The translations under genes were made by a program, and so were the position numbers. Shown piece after piece: positions 18,438 to 27,345 of a DNA stretch of 64,000 nt. The notes under the pieces are model-generated. The model was not told the origin of the DNA. It was given only the letters and a program-made list of their open reading frames with translations, and did no database searches. Numbering within the stretch: the stretch's first letter is position 1; every line of letters begins with the position of its first letter. The DNA is from Deltaproteobacteria bacterium. Its GTDB lineage: Bacteria > Desulfobacterota > Binatia > UTPRO1. The DNA is taken from NCBI GenBank assembly GCA_020852955.1, contig JADYZW010000004.1, forward strand, positions 1-64,000, written 5' to 3'.

Positions 18438-19397
18438 ATGACGGTCGACGAGTTCACACGGCTCGTGTGGCGCGGCGTCGACGACGCCCCGCCGGTGCTG
18501 ACGCCGCCGCTCGGCTCACCGCTGATCGCCGACCCGACCTTCCTCCTGCCCCACGAGACACCCGACGGTCGCTGGCGCCTCTTCGCGCACTCGATCTTCG
18601 GCGTGCACGGCTTCACCTCCGACGACGGCGTGCGCTGGTCGCGGCCGCGGCTCGCGGTGCGGCACGCGATGCGGCCCTACGTGCTGCGCGCCGAGGGCCT
18701 CTACCACCTCTTCTACGAGCGCTACCCGGCGTTCCGTCTGCCGCTCGCGGCGATCCCGGGCGTGCGCTGGCGGTCGTGGATCGAGCACCGCTCGTCGGCG
18801 GATCTCCGCCACTGGAGCCGACCGAGCGTGGCGCTCGCGCCGAGCCTCGGATGGCACCGCACGCAGGGGCGCGGCGCGTCCGTCGGCAACCCGACGGTCG
18901 TGTGCGGCGAGCGCGGCTGGCGTCTGCACTACAGCGCCGGGCTCGTCCGCGTCCCCGACTGCGGCTTCGACGAGCCCCTGCACCTCGGGATCGCGTACGG
19001 CGAGACGATCGCCGGCCCGTACCTGTCCGAGCCGCGCCCTCTGCTGTCGCCGTCGAGCGCGGATCCGCGTGCGAACCTCGGCGCCGGCGCGATGCGGGTG
19101 CTGCGGCTCGCCGACGGTTTCGTCGGCCTCCAGAACGGGATCGCCTGGGACGCGCGCGCGCGCCGGAGCTCGTCGGCAATCTCGGTCCGCCGCTCCGTCG
19201 ACGGCCGCCGCTGGGAGTACGCGCATCCCGAGCCGATCGTCGCCCCCACGACCGGCTGGCGCGCGCGCTTCGTCTACGCCTGCGACGCGCGACGCGCGCC
19301 GAACGGCCGCTGGCACCTCTACTTCAACGGCCGCGACCGCGCCCCGCTCCTCGCCGGCCGCGAAGCGATCGGCTTCGTCGCGGCCGATCCCGCCTGA
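18438..19397 (+). CDS. GH43/GH32-like beta-propeller protein, putative glycosidase or transferase
   Basis: 319 residues and no signal peptide. Repeated blade-like segments occur: LIADPTFLLPHETPDGRWRLFAH, GVRWSRPRLAVRHAMRPYVLR, LYHLFYERYPAF, VGNPTVVCGERGWRLHYSAG, RFVYACDARRAPNGRWHLYFNG. The early DPTF and a later repeated W-x-L-[YF] pattern are typical of five-bladed propellers in GH43/GH32/GH68-type enzymes. The acidic catalytic triad cannot be assigned with certainty. The start is the ATG after AGGTAACG. It is flanked by an SDR and a sulfotransferase; a role in sugar or sulfated-metabolite processing is conjecture. Confidence 0.6.
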   Translation: MTVDEFTRLVWRGVDDAPPVLTPPLGSPLIADPTFLLPHETPDGRWRLFAHSIFGVHGFTSDDGVRWSRPRLAVRHAMRPYVLRAEGLYHLFYERYPAFRLPLAAIPGVRWRSWIEHRSSADLRHWSRPSVALAPSLGWHRTQGRGASVGNPTVVCGERGWRLHYSAGLVRVPDCGFDEPLHLGIAYGETIAGPYLSEPRPLLSPSSADPRANLGAGAMRVLRLADGFVGLQNGIAWDARARRSSSAISVRRSVDGRRWEYAHPEPIVAPTTGWRARFVYACDARRAPNGRWHLYFNGRDRAPLLAGREAIGFVAADPA

Positions 19398-19411
19398 CCG
19401 GCGCCGGCCGC

Positions 19412-20311
19412 TCAGGGGCGCGCGAGCGCGCTCCGGCCGCGCTCCATCCACGCCGCGCAGTCGGGGGGCAGCGTCCCGGCCACCCGGCGCGCGTACGCCG
19501 CGAGCTCGTCGGCGGTCAGCACGTCGCGCCAGCGGCCGTTGGTTCCCTTGAAGACGAAGCTCTTGAGGCCGCCCTTGAACACCATGTCGACCGCGCCCAT
19601 GCGGGTCTCGCCCTCGCGCATGCGCTCGAACGTGCAGCGGTCGACGACCTCCGGCCAGCGCGCCTCGGGCACGTCGGTGCCGAGGAAGGCCGCGATCCGC
19701 CGCATCTCCCCCGCGAGGTCGGTCTTCAGGTCGTTGTAGTGGACGAGCAGGAGGTTCGGGCGATGGCGCGCCTCCCAGTACGTCGCGAGGTGGCGGAAGA
19801 AGAAGTCGTCCAGCTCGAGCCAGCGCGCGAAGAAGCCGTGCACGTCGCCGGTCCAGGCGGGAAACGCCGGCAGGCCCTCGGCGGCGGCGTCGGCGTTCAA
19901 CGCGTCGCGCAGGTGGTCCTGGAACTTCTCGACGTGGTTGCAGAGCGACATGAAGGCGTCGCGGCCGTCGCGGGCCACGAAGATGTAGCGTGCCTCGTCG
20001 AACCACGGGATCCCGTCCGCGGGCGTGTGCGTCTTCATGAAGCGCCGGTGGGTCTGCGCCGCCAGCATGGCGTGGAGCTCGTCCAAGGGCACCACGCCCT
20101 TCATCTCGATCCACGGGCTGATCGCGAGCACGGGTCCGGGGGCGTCGCCGGTCGGCCAGAGGAGGCTTGCGACGATCGACTGCATCCAGGTGGTGCCGCA
20201 CTTGGCGGGCGTGCAGACGAAGACGTCCCCGGACCGGGGCGCGAATCCGTCCCAGCGCGCATTGTCGTCGACCACGGAGACGTAGCGTCGGCGCTTCATC
20301 CGTGCCGCCAT
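19412..20311 (-). CDS. PAPS-dependent sulfotransferase
   Basis: 299 residues. The 5'-phosphosulfate loop reads TPAKCGTTWMQSI, the 3'-phosphate site IFVARDGRDAFMSLCNHV, and the C-terminal KGGLKSFVFKGTNGRW matches the family's RKGxxGDWK motif. These place it in the cytosolic sulfotransferase_1 family, which transfers sulfate from PAPS to hydroxyl or amine groups. FMKTH with a central His (KTHTPADG) is the likely catalytic base region. The start is uncertain among Met codons at 20335, 20311 and 20299. Acceptor substrate unknown. Confidence 0.85.
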   Translation of the reverse strand: MAARMKRRRYVSVVDDNARWDGFAPRSGDVFVCTPAKCGTTWMQSIVASLLWPTGDAPGPVLAISPWIEMKGVVPLDELHAMLAAQTHRRFMKTHTPADGIPWFDEARYIFVARDGRDAFMSLCNHVEKFQDHLRDALNADAAAEGLPAFPAWTGDVHGFFARWLELDDFFFRHLATYWEARHRPNLLLVHYNDLKTDLAGEMRRIAAFLGTDVPEARWPEVVDRCTFERMREGETRMGAVDMVFKGGLKSFVFKGTNGRWRDVLTADELAAYARRVAGTLPPDCAAWMERGRSALARP

Positions 20312-20400
20312 CGCGCGCCGCCGCCGTCCTGTCAACCCGGCGCGGGGTCGGTGTGGCGTGGGGTCGGCGCCTCGGCCATCGTGCCGCCGGGAGGTGCGCC

Positions 20401-21159
20401 ATGCTCACGCTTTTCGACAACGCCTTCAGTCCGTTCGCCCGCAAGGTCCGCATGGTGCTCGAGCACAAGCGGATCCCGTTCGAGGTCGTCGACGGCCTCG
20501 CGCCGGAGGGGCACGCGCGGCTCGCCGCCGTGAACCCGCGCGTCGAGGTGCCCGTGCTCGTCGACGGCGACCTCGTCGTCGTCAACTCGCCGCACATCGT
20601 CGCGTATCTCGAGCACCGCCACCCGGCGCGGCCGATCTATCCCCCCGACCCCGCGTCGCGCGCCGCAGCGCTCGCCTGGGAGCGGCTCGCGGACACCCTC
20701 GTCGACGCGATCATCCACGACGTCTCGAACGGGGGCTTCGGCTTCGCGCCCGGCGCGCGCCCGCCGGGGCTCCTCGAGGCGGCGCGCGAGGATCTGGCGC
20801 CGATCTACGCCGACCTCGAGCGCGCCCTCGCCGCCCGCGACTTCCTCTGCGGCGACCTCTCGATCGCCGATCTCGCGCTCTTCCCGCACTTGACCGCCGT
20901 CCGCTTCCTCGACGTCGCCTTCGACGGCGCGACGCACCCGCGCCTGCTCGCCTGGTACAAGCGCCTGCGTGCGGTCGAGGTCGGCCGCGCCGACCTCGAC
21001 CGCACGCAGGCCTTCCTCCGCCACCTCGGACCGACCCTGCAGCGGCCGGCGCGTATCGTGTGGCGCGGCGAACGCATCGAGTGGCTCCTCGCGCGCGGCT
21101 TCCACGCCTGGTTCTTCGCCGAGATCGAAGCCGGGAGGGTGGCCTGGCCGCGGCGCTGA
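20401..21159 (+). CDS. glutathione S-transferase family protein
   Basis: 252 residues. The N-terminal thioredoxin-like domain has LFDNAFSPFARKVRMVLEHK, with Ser rather than Cys or Tyr at the active-site turn. VNPRVEVPVLVDGDLVVVNSPHIVAYLEHRHP contains the cis-Pro and the glutathione-binding S-x-I motif. The all-helical C-terminal domain includes FLCGDLSIADLALFPHL, the N-capping box. About 30 extra residues at the end are unusual. GGGAGG lies just upstream of the ATG. Substrate unknown. Confidence 0.85.
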   Translation: MLTLFDNAFSPFARKVRMVLEHKRIPFEVVDGLAPEGHARLAAVNPRVEVPVLVDGDLVVVNSPHIVAYLEHRHPARPIYPPDPASRAAALAWERLADTLVDAIIHDVSNGGFGFAPGARPPGLLEAAREDLAPIYADLERALAARDFLCGDLSIADLALFPHLTAVRFLDVAFDGATHPRLLAWYKRLRAVEVGRADLDRTQAFLRHLGPTLQRPARIVWRGERIEWLLARGFHAWFFAEIEAGRVAWPRR

Positions 21160-21210
21160 CGGCGCACGTCGCGAGGCGCTCACGCAGCGCCGAGGCATGT
21201 GCGTGCACCA

Positions 21211-21239
21211 TTGACTTGGCTCCGCACGGGGCGTCTATC
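21211..21239 (+). promoter_or_regulatory. promoter-like pair positioned for a leaderless start
   Basis: TTGACT at 21211-21216, a 17-bp spacer and TCTATC at 21234-21239. Transcription would begin about 21246, the first base of the GTG of the small ORF that follows, so any transcript would be leaderless. No ribosome-binding site is visible before that GTG. The -10 matches the consensus only partly. Confidence 0.4.
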
Positions 21240-21245
21240 AGCCCC

Positions 21246-21392
21246 GTGCAGACGACCCAGCCGCTTTCTTCGGTCGAGGCCTTCGCTCTGGCGCTGATGG
21301 AAGCCAGCTCGCGGCTGCCATCGAGCGCCGCGCCCGAAGTCGGCGCGCCCCTGTCGGCGCCGCTCGACGCCGACACCGTCGCCGCCGAGTAG
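21246..21392 (+). CDS. putative 48-residue peptide
   Basis: A GTG-started ORF in the 390-bp gap between the GST gene and a zinc-ribbon gene. About 41 of 48 codons end in G or C, as in neighbouring genes. The peptide starts QTTQPLSSVEAFALALMEA, a possible amphipathic helix, and ends in a Pro/Ala/Asp-rich tail. A promoter-like pair ends 6 bp before the start. No family recognised; the remaining 158 bp of the gap show nothing I can support. Confidence 0.35.
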   Translation: MQTTQPLSSVEAFALALMEASSRLPSSAAPEVGAPLSAPLDADTVAAE

Positions 21393-21549
21393 CCGAGCCG
21401 CAGCCGATCGGGGCGAGCATGCCGGAGCTGCCTCGCGGCGACGGTGGTCGCCTACCTGGTGCCGACGCCGGTCGTGAAACGCGCCTTGCACGCGCGCGGC
21501 TGGCTGGGAGCGCCGCCGGCGGCCGCACGATCACGCGGGCGCCGGCGCG

Positions 21550-21840
21550 TCAGTGGAGCGCCGTCTCGCGCAAGCGGAAGTAGATCGCGCGACCGATCCC
21601 GCAGCGCGTGCAGGTGACGCGGGCGACGCGCAAGCGCGCACCCGCGATCGTCTCGGCGGCGTGCTCGACCAGGCGGAGCCCGCCGCCGCAGAGCGGACAG
21701 GGCGTGCCCTCCGCCATCACGTCGACGAGGGGCGGCGTGTCGATCGCGAGCGGCCGGTCCGGCGCACCCCCCGGCGCGAGCCGCGCGAGCCGCTCCAGAT
21801 CGCGGACGTGCGCCCGCCGCGCCCGCTCCCGCTTGCCCAT
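21550..21840 (-). CDS. small zinc-ribbon protein
   Basis: 96 residues. A basic N-terminus (MGKRERARRAHVRDLERLAR) precedes a Pro-rich linker. CPLCGGGLRLVEHAAETIAG and RVTCTRCGIGRAIYFRL give two CxxC knuckles about 33 residues apart, a rubredoxin-knuckle type zinc ribbon. Likely nucleic-acid or protein binding; specific role unknown. It is divergent from the phosphotransferase operon. Confidence 0.7.
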   Translation of the reverse strand: MGKRERARRAHVRDLERLARLAPGGAPDRPLAIDTPPLVDVMAEGTPCPLCGGGLRLVEHAAETIAGARLRVARVTCTRCGIGRAIYFRLRETALH

Positions 21841-21990
21841 CGCGCTCGACTAACCCGCCTCGCTCCCCGGGTCCACGTCGCGCGCGCGGCGCGCGCGGCG
21901 GATCGGATCGCACCAGGCCCCAGACGCCCGGGCGGCGGCGCGCCCGGCCTTGAGTGGCCGGGCCCGGTTTGTCATATTCCCGCGCGGCTC

Positions 21991-23055
21991 ATGGACTCCG
22001 GTAACGTGCGCGCGCTCCGCGAGCGCCTCGAGCGCGTCCTCGCGCGCGAGCTCGGCGCCGCGAGCGTGCGGAGCGTCGCGCGGGCGCGCTCGACCGAGGG
22101 GTTCTCGCAGGACACGTTCCGCTTCGACGCCGAGGTGGCGCGCGCCGGCGCCCGCGGCGTCGAGCGCTGGGTCGCGAAGCGCGAGCCGGTGGCCGGGCTC
22201 CTCGAGCCGTACGACCTCGAGCCCGAGTTCCGCGTCCTGCACGCGCTCTCCGAGGATCCCTTCCCGTCGCCGCCGACGCCGTGGTTCACGCGCGATCCCG
22301 CCGTGCTCGAGCGGCCCTTCTACGTCATGCGCTGCCTCCCGGGCGAGGTGCCGATCCCGGCGCCGAGCGCGGACGGGAGCGGCCCGTTCGCCGATGACGA
22401 ACGGCGCGCGCTCGGCCCCGAGGTCGCCCGCACGCTCGCGGCGCTGCACGCCGTCGATTGGCGGGCACGCGGCCTCGGCTTCCTCGGCGATCCGGGACCC
22501 GGACCCGCTGCCGCGGCACGGGAGCTCGCGCGCTGGGAGGCGCGCATCCGCGCAAGCGGCCTGCCGACCGAGCCCGCGCTCGCCGCCGCGCTCGTCTGGC
22601 TGCGGGCGCACGTGCCGTCGTGCGACGAGACCACGCTCGTGCACGGCGACTACCGGCTCGGCAACTTCCTCGTCGAGCGCGCCGGCGCGCGCTCGCGGCT
22701 CACGGGTATCCTCGACTGGGAGATGGTGCACCTCGGCGATCCGCTGGAGGATCTCGCCTGGTGCGCCTCGCCGCTCTGGCGGGCCGGCACCGAGCTCGCG
22801 TCGGGCCTCCTTCTGCCCGACGAGCTCGCCGCCGTCTACGCCACCGCCGCGGGACGCGCCGTCGACCCGGCGCGCCTGCGCTTCTACGACGTCCTCACGC
22901 TGGTGAAGATGATCGCGATCATGCAGACGGGCATCCGCGCCTTCAACGACGGCCGCACCCACGACCTCCGCATGGCGATCTTCGACCACCAGTTGCCCTT
23001 TCTCCTGCTCATCCTCGCCATGACGCTCGACTTCTTCGGAGGAGGCGCCGACTGA
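21991..23055 (+). CDS. aminoglycoside phosphotransferase-like kinase (APH family)
   Basis: 354 residues. RSTEGFSQDTFRFDAE is the nucleotide-binding loop, WVAKREP holds the ATP-binding Lys, LVHGDYRLGNFLVE is the Brenner motif with catalytic Asp and metal-binding Asn, and ILDWEMVHLGDPLEDLAW is the DFG-equivalent. Such proteins phosphorylate small molecules; in environmental bacteria many are metabolic kinases rather than resistance enzymes. The ATG at 21991 begins the domain. It overlaps the next gene (TGATG) and is the first of three co-oriented, tightly spaced genes. Confidence 0.85.
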   Translation: MDSGNVRALRERLERVLARELGAASVRSVARARSTEGFSQDTFRFDAEVARAGARGVERWVAKREPVAGLLEPYDLEPEFRVLHALSEDPFPSPPTPWFTRDPAVLERPFYVMRCLPGEVPIPAPSADGSGPFADDERRALGPEVARTLAALHAVDWRARGLGFLGDPGPGPAAAARELARWEARIRASGLPTEPALAAALVWLRAHVPSCDETTLVHGDYRLGNFLVERAGARSRLTGILDWEMVHLGDPLEDLAWCASPLWRAGTELASGLLLPDELAAVYATAAGRAVDPARLRFYDVLTLVKMIAIMQTGIRAFNDGRTHDLRMAIFDHQLPFLLLILAMTLDFFGGGAD

Positions 23056-23519
23056 TGCGCATCGCCGCGGAACACCTGATCGACGGCGTCGTCCGGACGC
23101 TCGTCGAGGCCGTGCTGCCGGACGTCGCGTCGCCGTTCGCGCGCGGGCAGCTCTACGCCGCGGTCGACGCGCTGCGGAACCTGCGCGACCGGATCGAGCC
23201 GCGCACCGACCAGGCCGAGGAGGAGAGCGCGTCGGCCGTCGCCGCGCTCGAACGCGCGGTCGCCGCGCTCGCCACCGCCGCGCCCGCGGTCGCCGACCGG
23301 CTCCGGGCGGCTCTCGAGGCAGCGCCCGCCGCGCCGCCTCCGGCGCGCACCGCCGCCGTGCGCGCGGTGCTCGTCGACGCGCTCGAGGCGATCGCGACGC
23401 TCCCCGCCGAGGTCGCGCAGGCCGCGCGCCGGCCGCTCGCCGAGCACCTCGGCGCGCAAGCGCTGCGCGACGTCGCGCCGCTCAAGCCCTCCATGCTCGG
23501 CGAGATCTCGAGAGGATGA
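23055..23519 (+). CDS. alpha-helical protein of unknown function in a phosphotransferase operon
   Basis: 154 residues, Ala/Arg/Glu-rich, predicted almost entirely helical (RIAAEHLIDGVVRTLVEAVL, QLYAAVDALRNLRDRIEP, then long Ala-rich helices). No signal peptide, cysteines or catalytic motif. Its start overlaps the kinase stop and it ends 4 bp before the CrtC-like gene, so it is probably a partner subunit of one or both. Function unknown. Confidence 0.6.
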   Translation: MRIAAEHLIDGVVRTLVEAVLPDVASPFARGQLYAAVDALRNLRDRIEPRTDQAEEESASAVAALERAVAALATAAPAVADRLRAALEAAPAAPPPARTAAVRAVLVDALEAIATLPAEVAQAARRPLAEHLGAQALRDVAPLKPSMLGEISRG

Positions 23520-23523
23520 TCCC

Positions 23524-24627
23524 ATGCTGACCCGCCTCGACGACTATCCGCTCCACCAGACCGCCGAGCCGATCGCGCAGCCGGCGACCGGCGACCGCAA
23601 TTTCTACGACCGCTACTTCTTCAACGGCTACACCCGCGCCGGCAACCTCTTCTTCGCGGCGGCGCTCGGCGTCTACCCGAACCGCCGCGTGATGGACGCG
23701 GCGTTCAGCGTGGTGAAGGACGGACGGCAGTGGCTGGTGCGCGCGTCGCGCCTGGCGCCGCTCGAGCGCACCGAGACGACGGTCGGCCCGATTACGGTCG
23801 AAGTCGTCGCGCCGCTGCGCGCGCTCCGCGTGCGCGTCGCCGAGAACCCGCACGGTCTCGCCGCCGATCTCGTTTTTCGCGCCCGCACCGCGCCGATCGA
23901 GGAGCCGCGCTTCACGCACCGGGTCGCGGGCCGGCTGGTCATGGACTCGACCCGCCTCACCCAGTTCGGCGCGTGGGAAGGCCGCCTCGACGTCGGGGGG
24001 ACGACGGTGGCGATCGCGCCGGAGGGCGTCCTCGGCTGCCGCGACCGCTCGTGGGGCGTCCGCATCGTCGGCGAGCCCGAGGGCGGCGCGCCCGGCATGC
24101 CGCCGCAGTTCTACTGGCTCTGGGCGCCCGTCAACTTCGACGACGTCTGCGTGCACTTCGACGTCAACGAGGATGCCGACGGCCGGCGCTGGCACGCCAA
24201 CGGCACCCTGGCGCGTGTCGGCGACTTCGCGGCCGAGAGCGGCGTCGAGTACGTGGCGGCGGTCGAGCAGCGGGTGCGCTGGCGCCCGGGCACGCGGCGC
24301 GCGGAGGGTGCGTCGATCGTGCTGACGCCGCACGGACGGCCGCCGCTTGCGATCGAGCTCGAGCCGATGCTCACGTTCCAGATGCGCGGCCTCGGCTACC
24401 TCGATCCCGAGTGGGGCCATGGCCTGTGGAAGGGCGAGGAGGCCGTCGGCGGCGACGTCTGGACCCTCGCCGACCTCGACCCGCTCGATCCGCGCCACAT
24501 CCACGTCCAGCAGCTCTGCCGCGCGCGCATGGAGGACCGCGAGGGCATCGGCGTGCTCGAGCAGCTCGTGCTCGGACCACACGCCCCGTCAGGCTTCCGC
24601 GGGATCCTCGACGGGGCGGGGTGCTGA
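23524..24627 (+). CDS. CrtC/AttH-like (lipocalin-type) domain protein
   Basis: 367 residues. Aromatic-rich segments NFYDRYFFNGYTRAGNLFFAAALGVYPN and WLVRASRLAPLERTETTVGPI, then GCRDRSWGVRIVGEP, PQFYWLWAPVNFDDVCVHFDVNED and a late HGLWKGEEAVGG, give the duplicated beta-barrel pattern I associate with hydroxyneurosporene-synthase (CrtC)/AttH-like proteins. The RDRSWG block is the best-conserved feature of that group. Carotenoid hydration is known for CrtC, but no other carotenoid gene is near, so a different lipid-like substrate is plausible. It ends the kinase operon. Confidence 0.6.
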   Translation: MLTRLDDYPLHQTAEPIAQPATGDRNFYDRYFFNGYTRAGNLFFAAALGVYPNRRVMDAAFSVVKDGRQWLVRASRLAPLERTETTVGPITVEVVAPLRALRVRVAENPHGLAADLVFRARTAPIEEPRFTHRVAGRLVMDSTRLTQFGAWEGRLDVGGTTVAIAPEGVLGCRDRSWGVRIVGEPEGGAPGMPPQFYWLWAPVNFDDVCVHFDVNEDADGRRWHANGTLARVGDFAAESGVEYVAAVEQRVRWRPGTRRAEGASIVLTPHGRPPLAIELEPMLTFQMRGLGYLDPEWGHGLWKGEEAVGGDVWTLADLDPLDPRHIHVQQLCRARMEDREGIGVLEQLVLGPHAPSGFRGILDGAGC

Positions 24628-24707
24628 GCGCGGGCGCTCCCCCTCGTCCAACGGCGGGCCCGTTCGCCAAACGCGGCGGCGCGGTGTAAGGCCGACGCGC
24701 GACCACC

Positions 24708-25952
24708 ATGAGCGATCCCGCCGACGACGACCGGAAGCCCGCCCCCGATGAAGATTTCGCCGCGCTGTTCGCGGCGAGCGAAGCCCAGTCCGCCAAGGTC
24801 GAACGGCGCGTGCGCGCCGGCGACCGCGTGCGCGGACGCGTGATCGCGATCGGCGCCGAGACCGCGTTCGTCGCGATCGGCGGCAAGTCGGAGGCGGCGA
24901 TCAGCCTCGCCGAGTTCGGCGACCCCGAGACCGGCGAGGTGCGGCTCGCGGTGGGCGACCAGATCGAAGCCACGGTCACCGACGACGGCAGCCGCTCGGG
25001 ATCGATCGTCCTCAAGAAGACGCTCGGCCGCGGCGGCCACGTGCCCGGCGAGCTCGAGCAGGCGCTCGCGCACGGCATCCCGGTCGAGGGAACGGTGAGC
25101 GGCGTCAACAAGGGCGGCTTCGACGTGCAGGTCGTCGGACAGCGCGCGTTCTGTCCGGCGTCGCAGATCGACCTGCGGCGGCGCGAGCCGACCGAGTACG
25201 TCGGCCAGCGCCTGCAGTTCCGCATCACCAAGATCGAAGGCAACGGCCGGAACATCGTCGTCTCGCGGCGCCAGCTCCTCGAAGCGGAGGCCGCGAAGCT
25301 CGCCGAGACCACGTGGGAGCGCCTGCGCGTCGGCGCGACCGTGCAGGGCACCGTGACGTCGCTCCGCGACTTCGGCGCCTTCGTCGATCTCGGCGGCGTC
25401 GAGGGGCTCGTGCACGTGAGCGAGCTCGGCTACGGCCGCGCCGGGCATCCGTCGGAGGTGCTGAAGGTCGGCGACACAGTCGAGGCGCAGGTCGTGAAGA
25501 TCGAGCCCGACGCGAAAACCGGCCAGAAGCGCGTCGGCCTGTCGCTGCGCGCGCTCGCCGTCGACCCCTGGACGACGGCCGCCGAGAAGTTCCCGGTCGG
25601 GGCGACGGTACGCGGCAAGGTGCGGAAGCTCGAGGCGTTCGGAGCGTTCGTCGAGCTCGCGCCCGGCATCGACGGCCTCGCACACGTCTCGCGCATCGTC
25701 GCCGACCGGCGCATCTCACACCCGAAGCAAGCGCTCGAGGTCGGCGCCGAGGTCGAGGTGACGGTTCTCTCGGTCGAGCCCGAGCAGCGTCGCCTGTCGC
25801 TCTCGATGATCGAAGGCGCGCGGCGCGCGCACGAAGCGGCCGAGCGCGCCGAGCGCCAAGAGGAATCAGCGACGCTCGCGAAGGTGAACCTGTCGCAGGG
25901 GCTCGGCACCTTCGGCGAGCTCCTGAAGCGCTCGCTCGACAAGAAGCGCTGA
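24708..25952 (+). CDS. four-S1-domain RNA-binding protein (RpsA-like)
   Basis: 414 residues. After an acidic 30-residue start, four S1 repeats follow at about 38-105, 120-190, 204-280 and 293-362. Typical pieces are GDRVRGRVIAIGAETAFVAIGGKSEAAIS, VEGTVSGVNKGGFDVQV, VQGTVTSLRDFGAFVDLGGVEGLVHVSELG and VRGKVRKLEAFGAFVELAPGIDGLAHVS. The last two are the canonical RNA-binding type. A charged C-terminal helix follows. Ribosomal protein S1 usually has six domains, so this is a shorter S1-like protein that may be the S1 of the organism or an accessory one. Confidence 0.85.
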   Translation: MSDPADDDRKPAPDEDFAALFAASEAQSAKVERRVRAGDRVRGRVIAIGAETAFVAIGGKSEAAISLAEFGDPETGEVRLAVGDQIEATVTDDGSRSGSIVLKKTLGRGGHVPGELEQALAHGIPVEGTVSGVNKGGFDVQVVGQRAFCPASQIDLRRREPTEYVGQRLQFRITKIEGNGRNIVVSRRQLLEAEAAKLAETTWERLRVGATVQGTVTSLRDFGAFVDLGGVEGLVHVSELGYGRAGHPSEVLKVGDTVEAQVVKIEPDAKTGQKRVGLSLRALAVDPWTTAAEKFPVGATVRGKVRKLEAFGAFVELAPGIDGLAHVSRIVADRRISHPKQALEVGAEVEVTVLSVEPEQRRLSLSMIEGARRAHEAAERAERQEESATLAKVNLSQGLGTFGELLKRSLDKKR

Positions 25953-25970
25953 GGCGCGGCCGGCGGGCGC

Positions 25971-25997
25971 GTCGTCGCGCGCGCACCGAGCGACGAC
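25971..25997. terminator. weak hairpin between convergent genes
   Basis: An 8-bp inverted repeat (GTCGTCGC at 25971-25978, GCGACGAC at 25990-25997) with an 11-nt loop lies between the S1 gene and mgtE, which converge. No T run follows on either strand, so termination activity is only suggested by position. Confidence 0.3.
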
Positions 25998-26022
25998 ACC
26001 CCGACGCGTGCGCCGGGCGCGG

Positions 26023-27333
26023 TCAGAGGAGCGTGCCGCGCAACACCACGCTCGCGACGCTGAAGTAGATCACGAGGCCCGTGACGTCGACGAGCGTCGC
26101 GACGAACGGCGCCGATGCGCTCGCCGGGTCGAGGCCGAGGCGGCGCAGCACGAAGGGCAGCATCGAGCCCGCGAGCGTGCCGAACGTCACGACACCGATC
26201 AGGCTCAGGCTCACGGTCGCGGCGATCAATCCGTAGTGCGCGCCGTAGGCGTGGAACATGCCTTGCCAGACGAGGATCCGGACGAGGCCGATCGCCGCGA
26301 GGATGCTCCCGAGTACGAGGCCGGACGCGAGCTCGCGGCGGATGACGCGCCACCAGTCGCGCAGCCCCACCTCCCCGAGCGCCATCGCGCGGATCACGAG
26401 CGTCGTCGCCTGCGACCCCGAGTTGCCGCCGCTGCTGATGATGAGCGGGACGAAGAGCGCGAGCACGACGGCGCGCGCGATCTCGTCCTCGTAGCGCCCC
26501 ATCGCGGTCGCGGTCAGCATCTCGCCGAGGAAGAGCGCCGACAGCCAGCCGGCGCGCTTGCGGACCATGCTCGCGAAGCCGACGGCGAGATAGGGCGCGT
26601 CGAGCGCCTCGGTGCCGCCGATCTTCTGGATGTCCTCGGTCGCCTCTTCGCGGACGACGTCGACGACGTCGTCGATCGTGACGACACCCTTCATGCGACC
26701 CGCATCGTCGACGACGGGGAGCGCCAAGAAGTGGTGCGCCGCGAAGATCTTGCTGACTTCCTCCTGGTCGAGGTCCTCGCGGACGGTCACGGGATCGGGA
26801 CGCATCACGTCGGTGATGGGCCGCGCCGGGTCGGCCGCGAAGAGCTCGCGGAACGACGCCGTGCCGAGCACGCGCTGCTCGGCATCGAGCACGTAGGCGT
26901 AATAGGTGGTGTCGCGGTGCGCGCGCGCGAAGCGGTGCAGATACGCGGTCGCCTCCGCCACCGACATGTCGGGCCGCAGGCGCGCATAGTGCGGGTTCAT
27001 GAGCCCACCCGCCTGATCCTCGGCGTACGCGAGGAGGCCGGTCACCTCGCGCCGCGTCGCAGGGTCGAGCAGCGCCAGCATGGCGGCGCGCTCCGCCAAC
27101 GGCGCCTCCTGCAGCAGGTCGGCGGCGTCGTCGGGCGCGAGGAGCCGGAGCCACATGCGGCGCTCGGCGGGCTCCATGGCGAGCACGAGCTCCGCCTGAT
27201 CGCGTGTCGAGACGGTGAGGAACAGGTCCTCGGCGTCCGGACGCGACAGCAGCCCGACCGCTTGCAGCCGCTCGGCCGTGTCGAGCACCGGCCACGCGTC
27301 GGCCAGCTCGTCCTGCGTGAGGGAATCGTTCAT
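26023..27333 (-). CDS. mgtE: magnesium transporter MgtE
   Basis: 436 residues with the full MgtE layout. The N-terminal helical domain includes LLAPDDAADLLQEAP, two CBS domains follow (about 130-250, VMRPDPVTVREDLDQEEVSKI and GVVTIDDVVDVVREEATEDI), and five membrane segments end the protein. The pore region contains PLIISSGGNSGSQATTLVIRAMALGEV, the MgtE signature. The channel takes up Mg2+ and is gated by Mg2+ bound to the N and CBS domains. A small hairpin covers part of its ribosome-binding site. Confidence 0.95.
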   Translation of the reverse strand: MNDSLTQDELADAWPVLDTAERLQAVGLLSRPDAEDLFLTVSTRDQAELVLAMEPAERRMWLRLLAPDDAADLLQEAPLAERAAMLALLDPATRREVTGLLAYAEDQAGGLMNPHYARLRPDMSVAEATAYLHRFARAHRDTTYYAYVLDAEQRVLGTASFRELFAADPARPITDVMRPDPVTVREDLDQEEVSKIFAAHHFLALPVVDDAGRMKGVVTIDDVVDVVREEATEDIQKIGGTEALDAPYLAVGFASMVRKRAGWLSALFLGEMLTATAMGRYEDEIARAVVLALFVPLIISSGGNSGSQATTLVIRAMALGEVGLRDWWRVIRRELASGLVLGSILAAIGLVRILVWQGMFHAYGAHYGLIAATVSLSLIGVVTFGTLAGSMLPFVLRRLGLDPASASAPFVATLVDVTGLVIYFSVASVVLRGTLL

Positions 27334-27345
27334 CGCCCCGTACCT

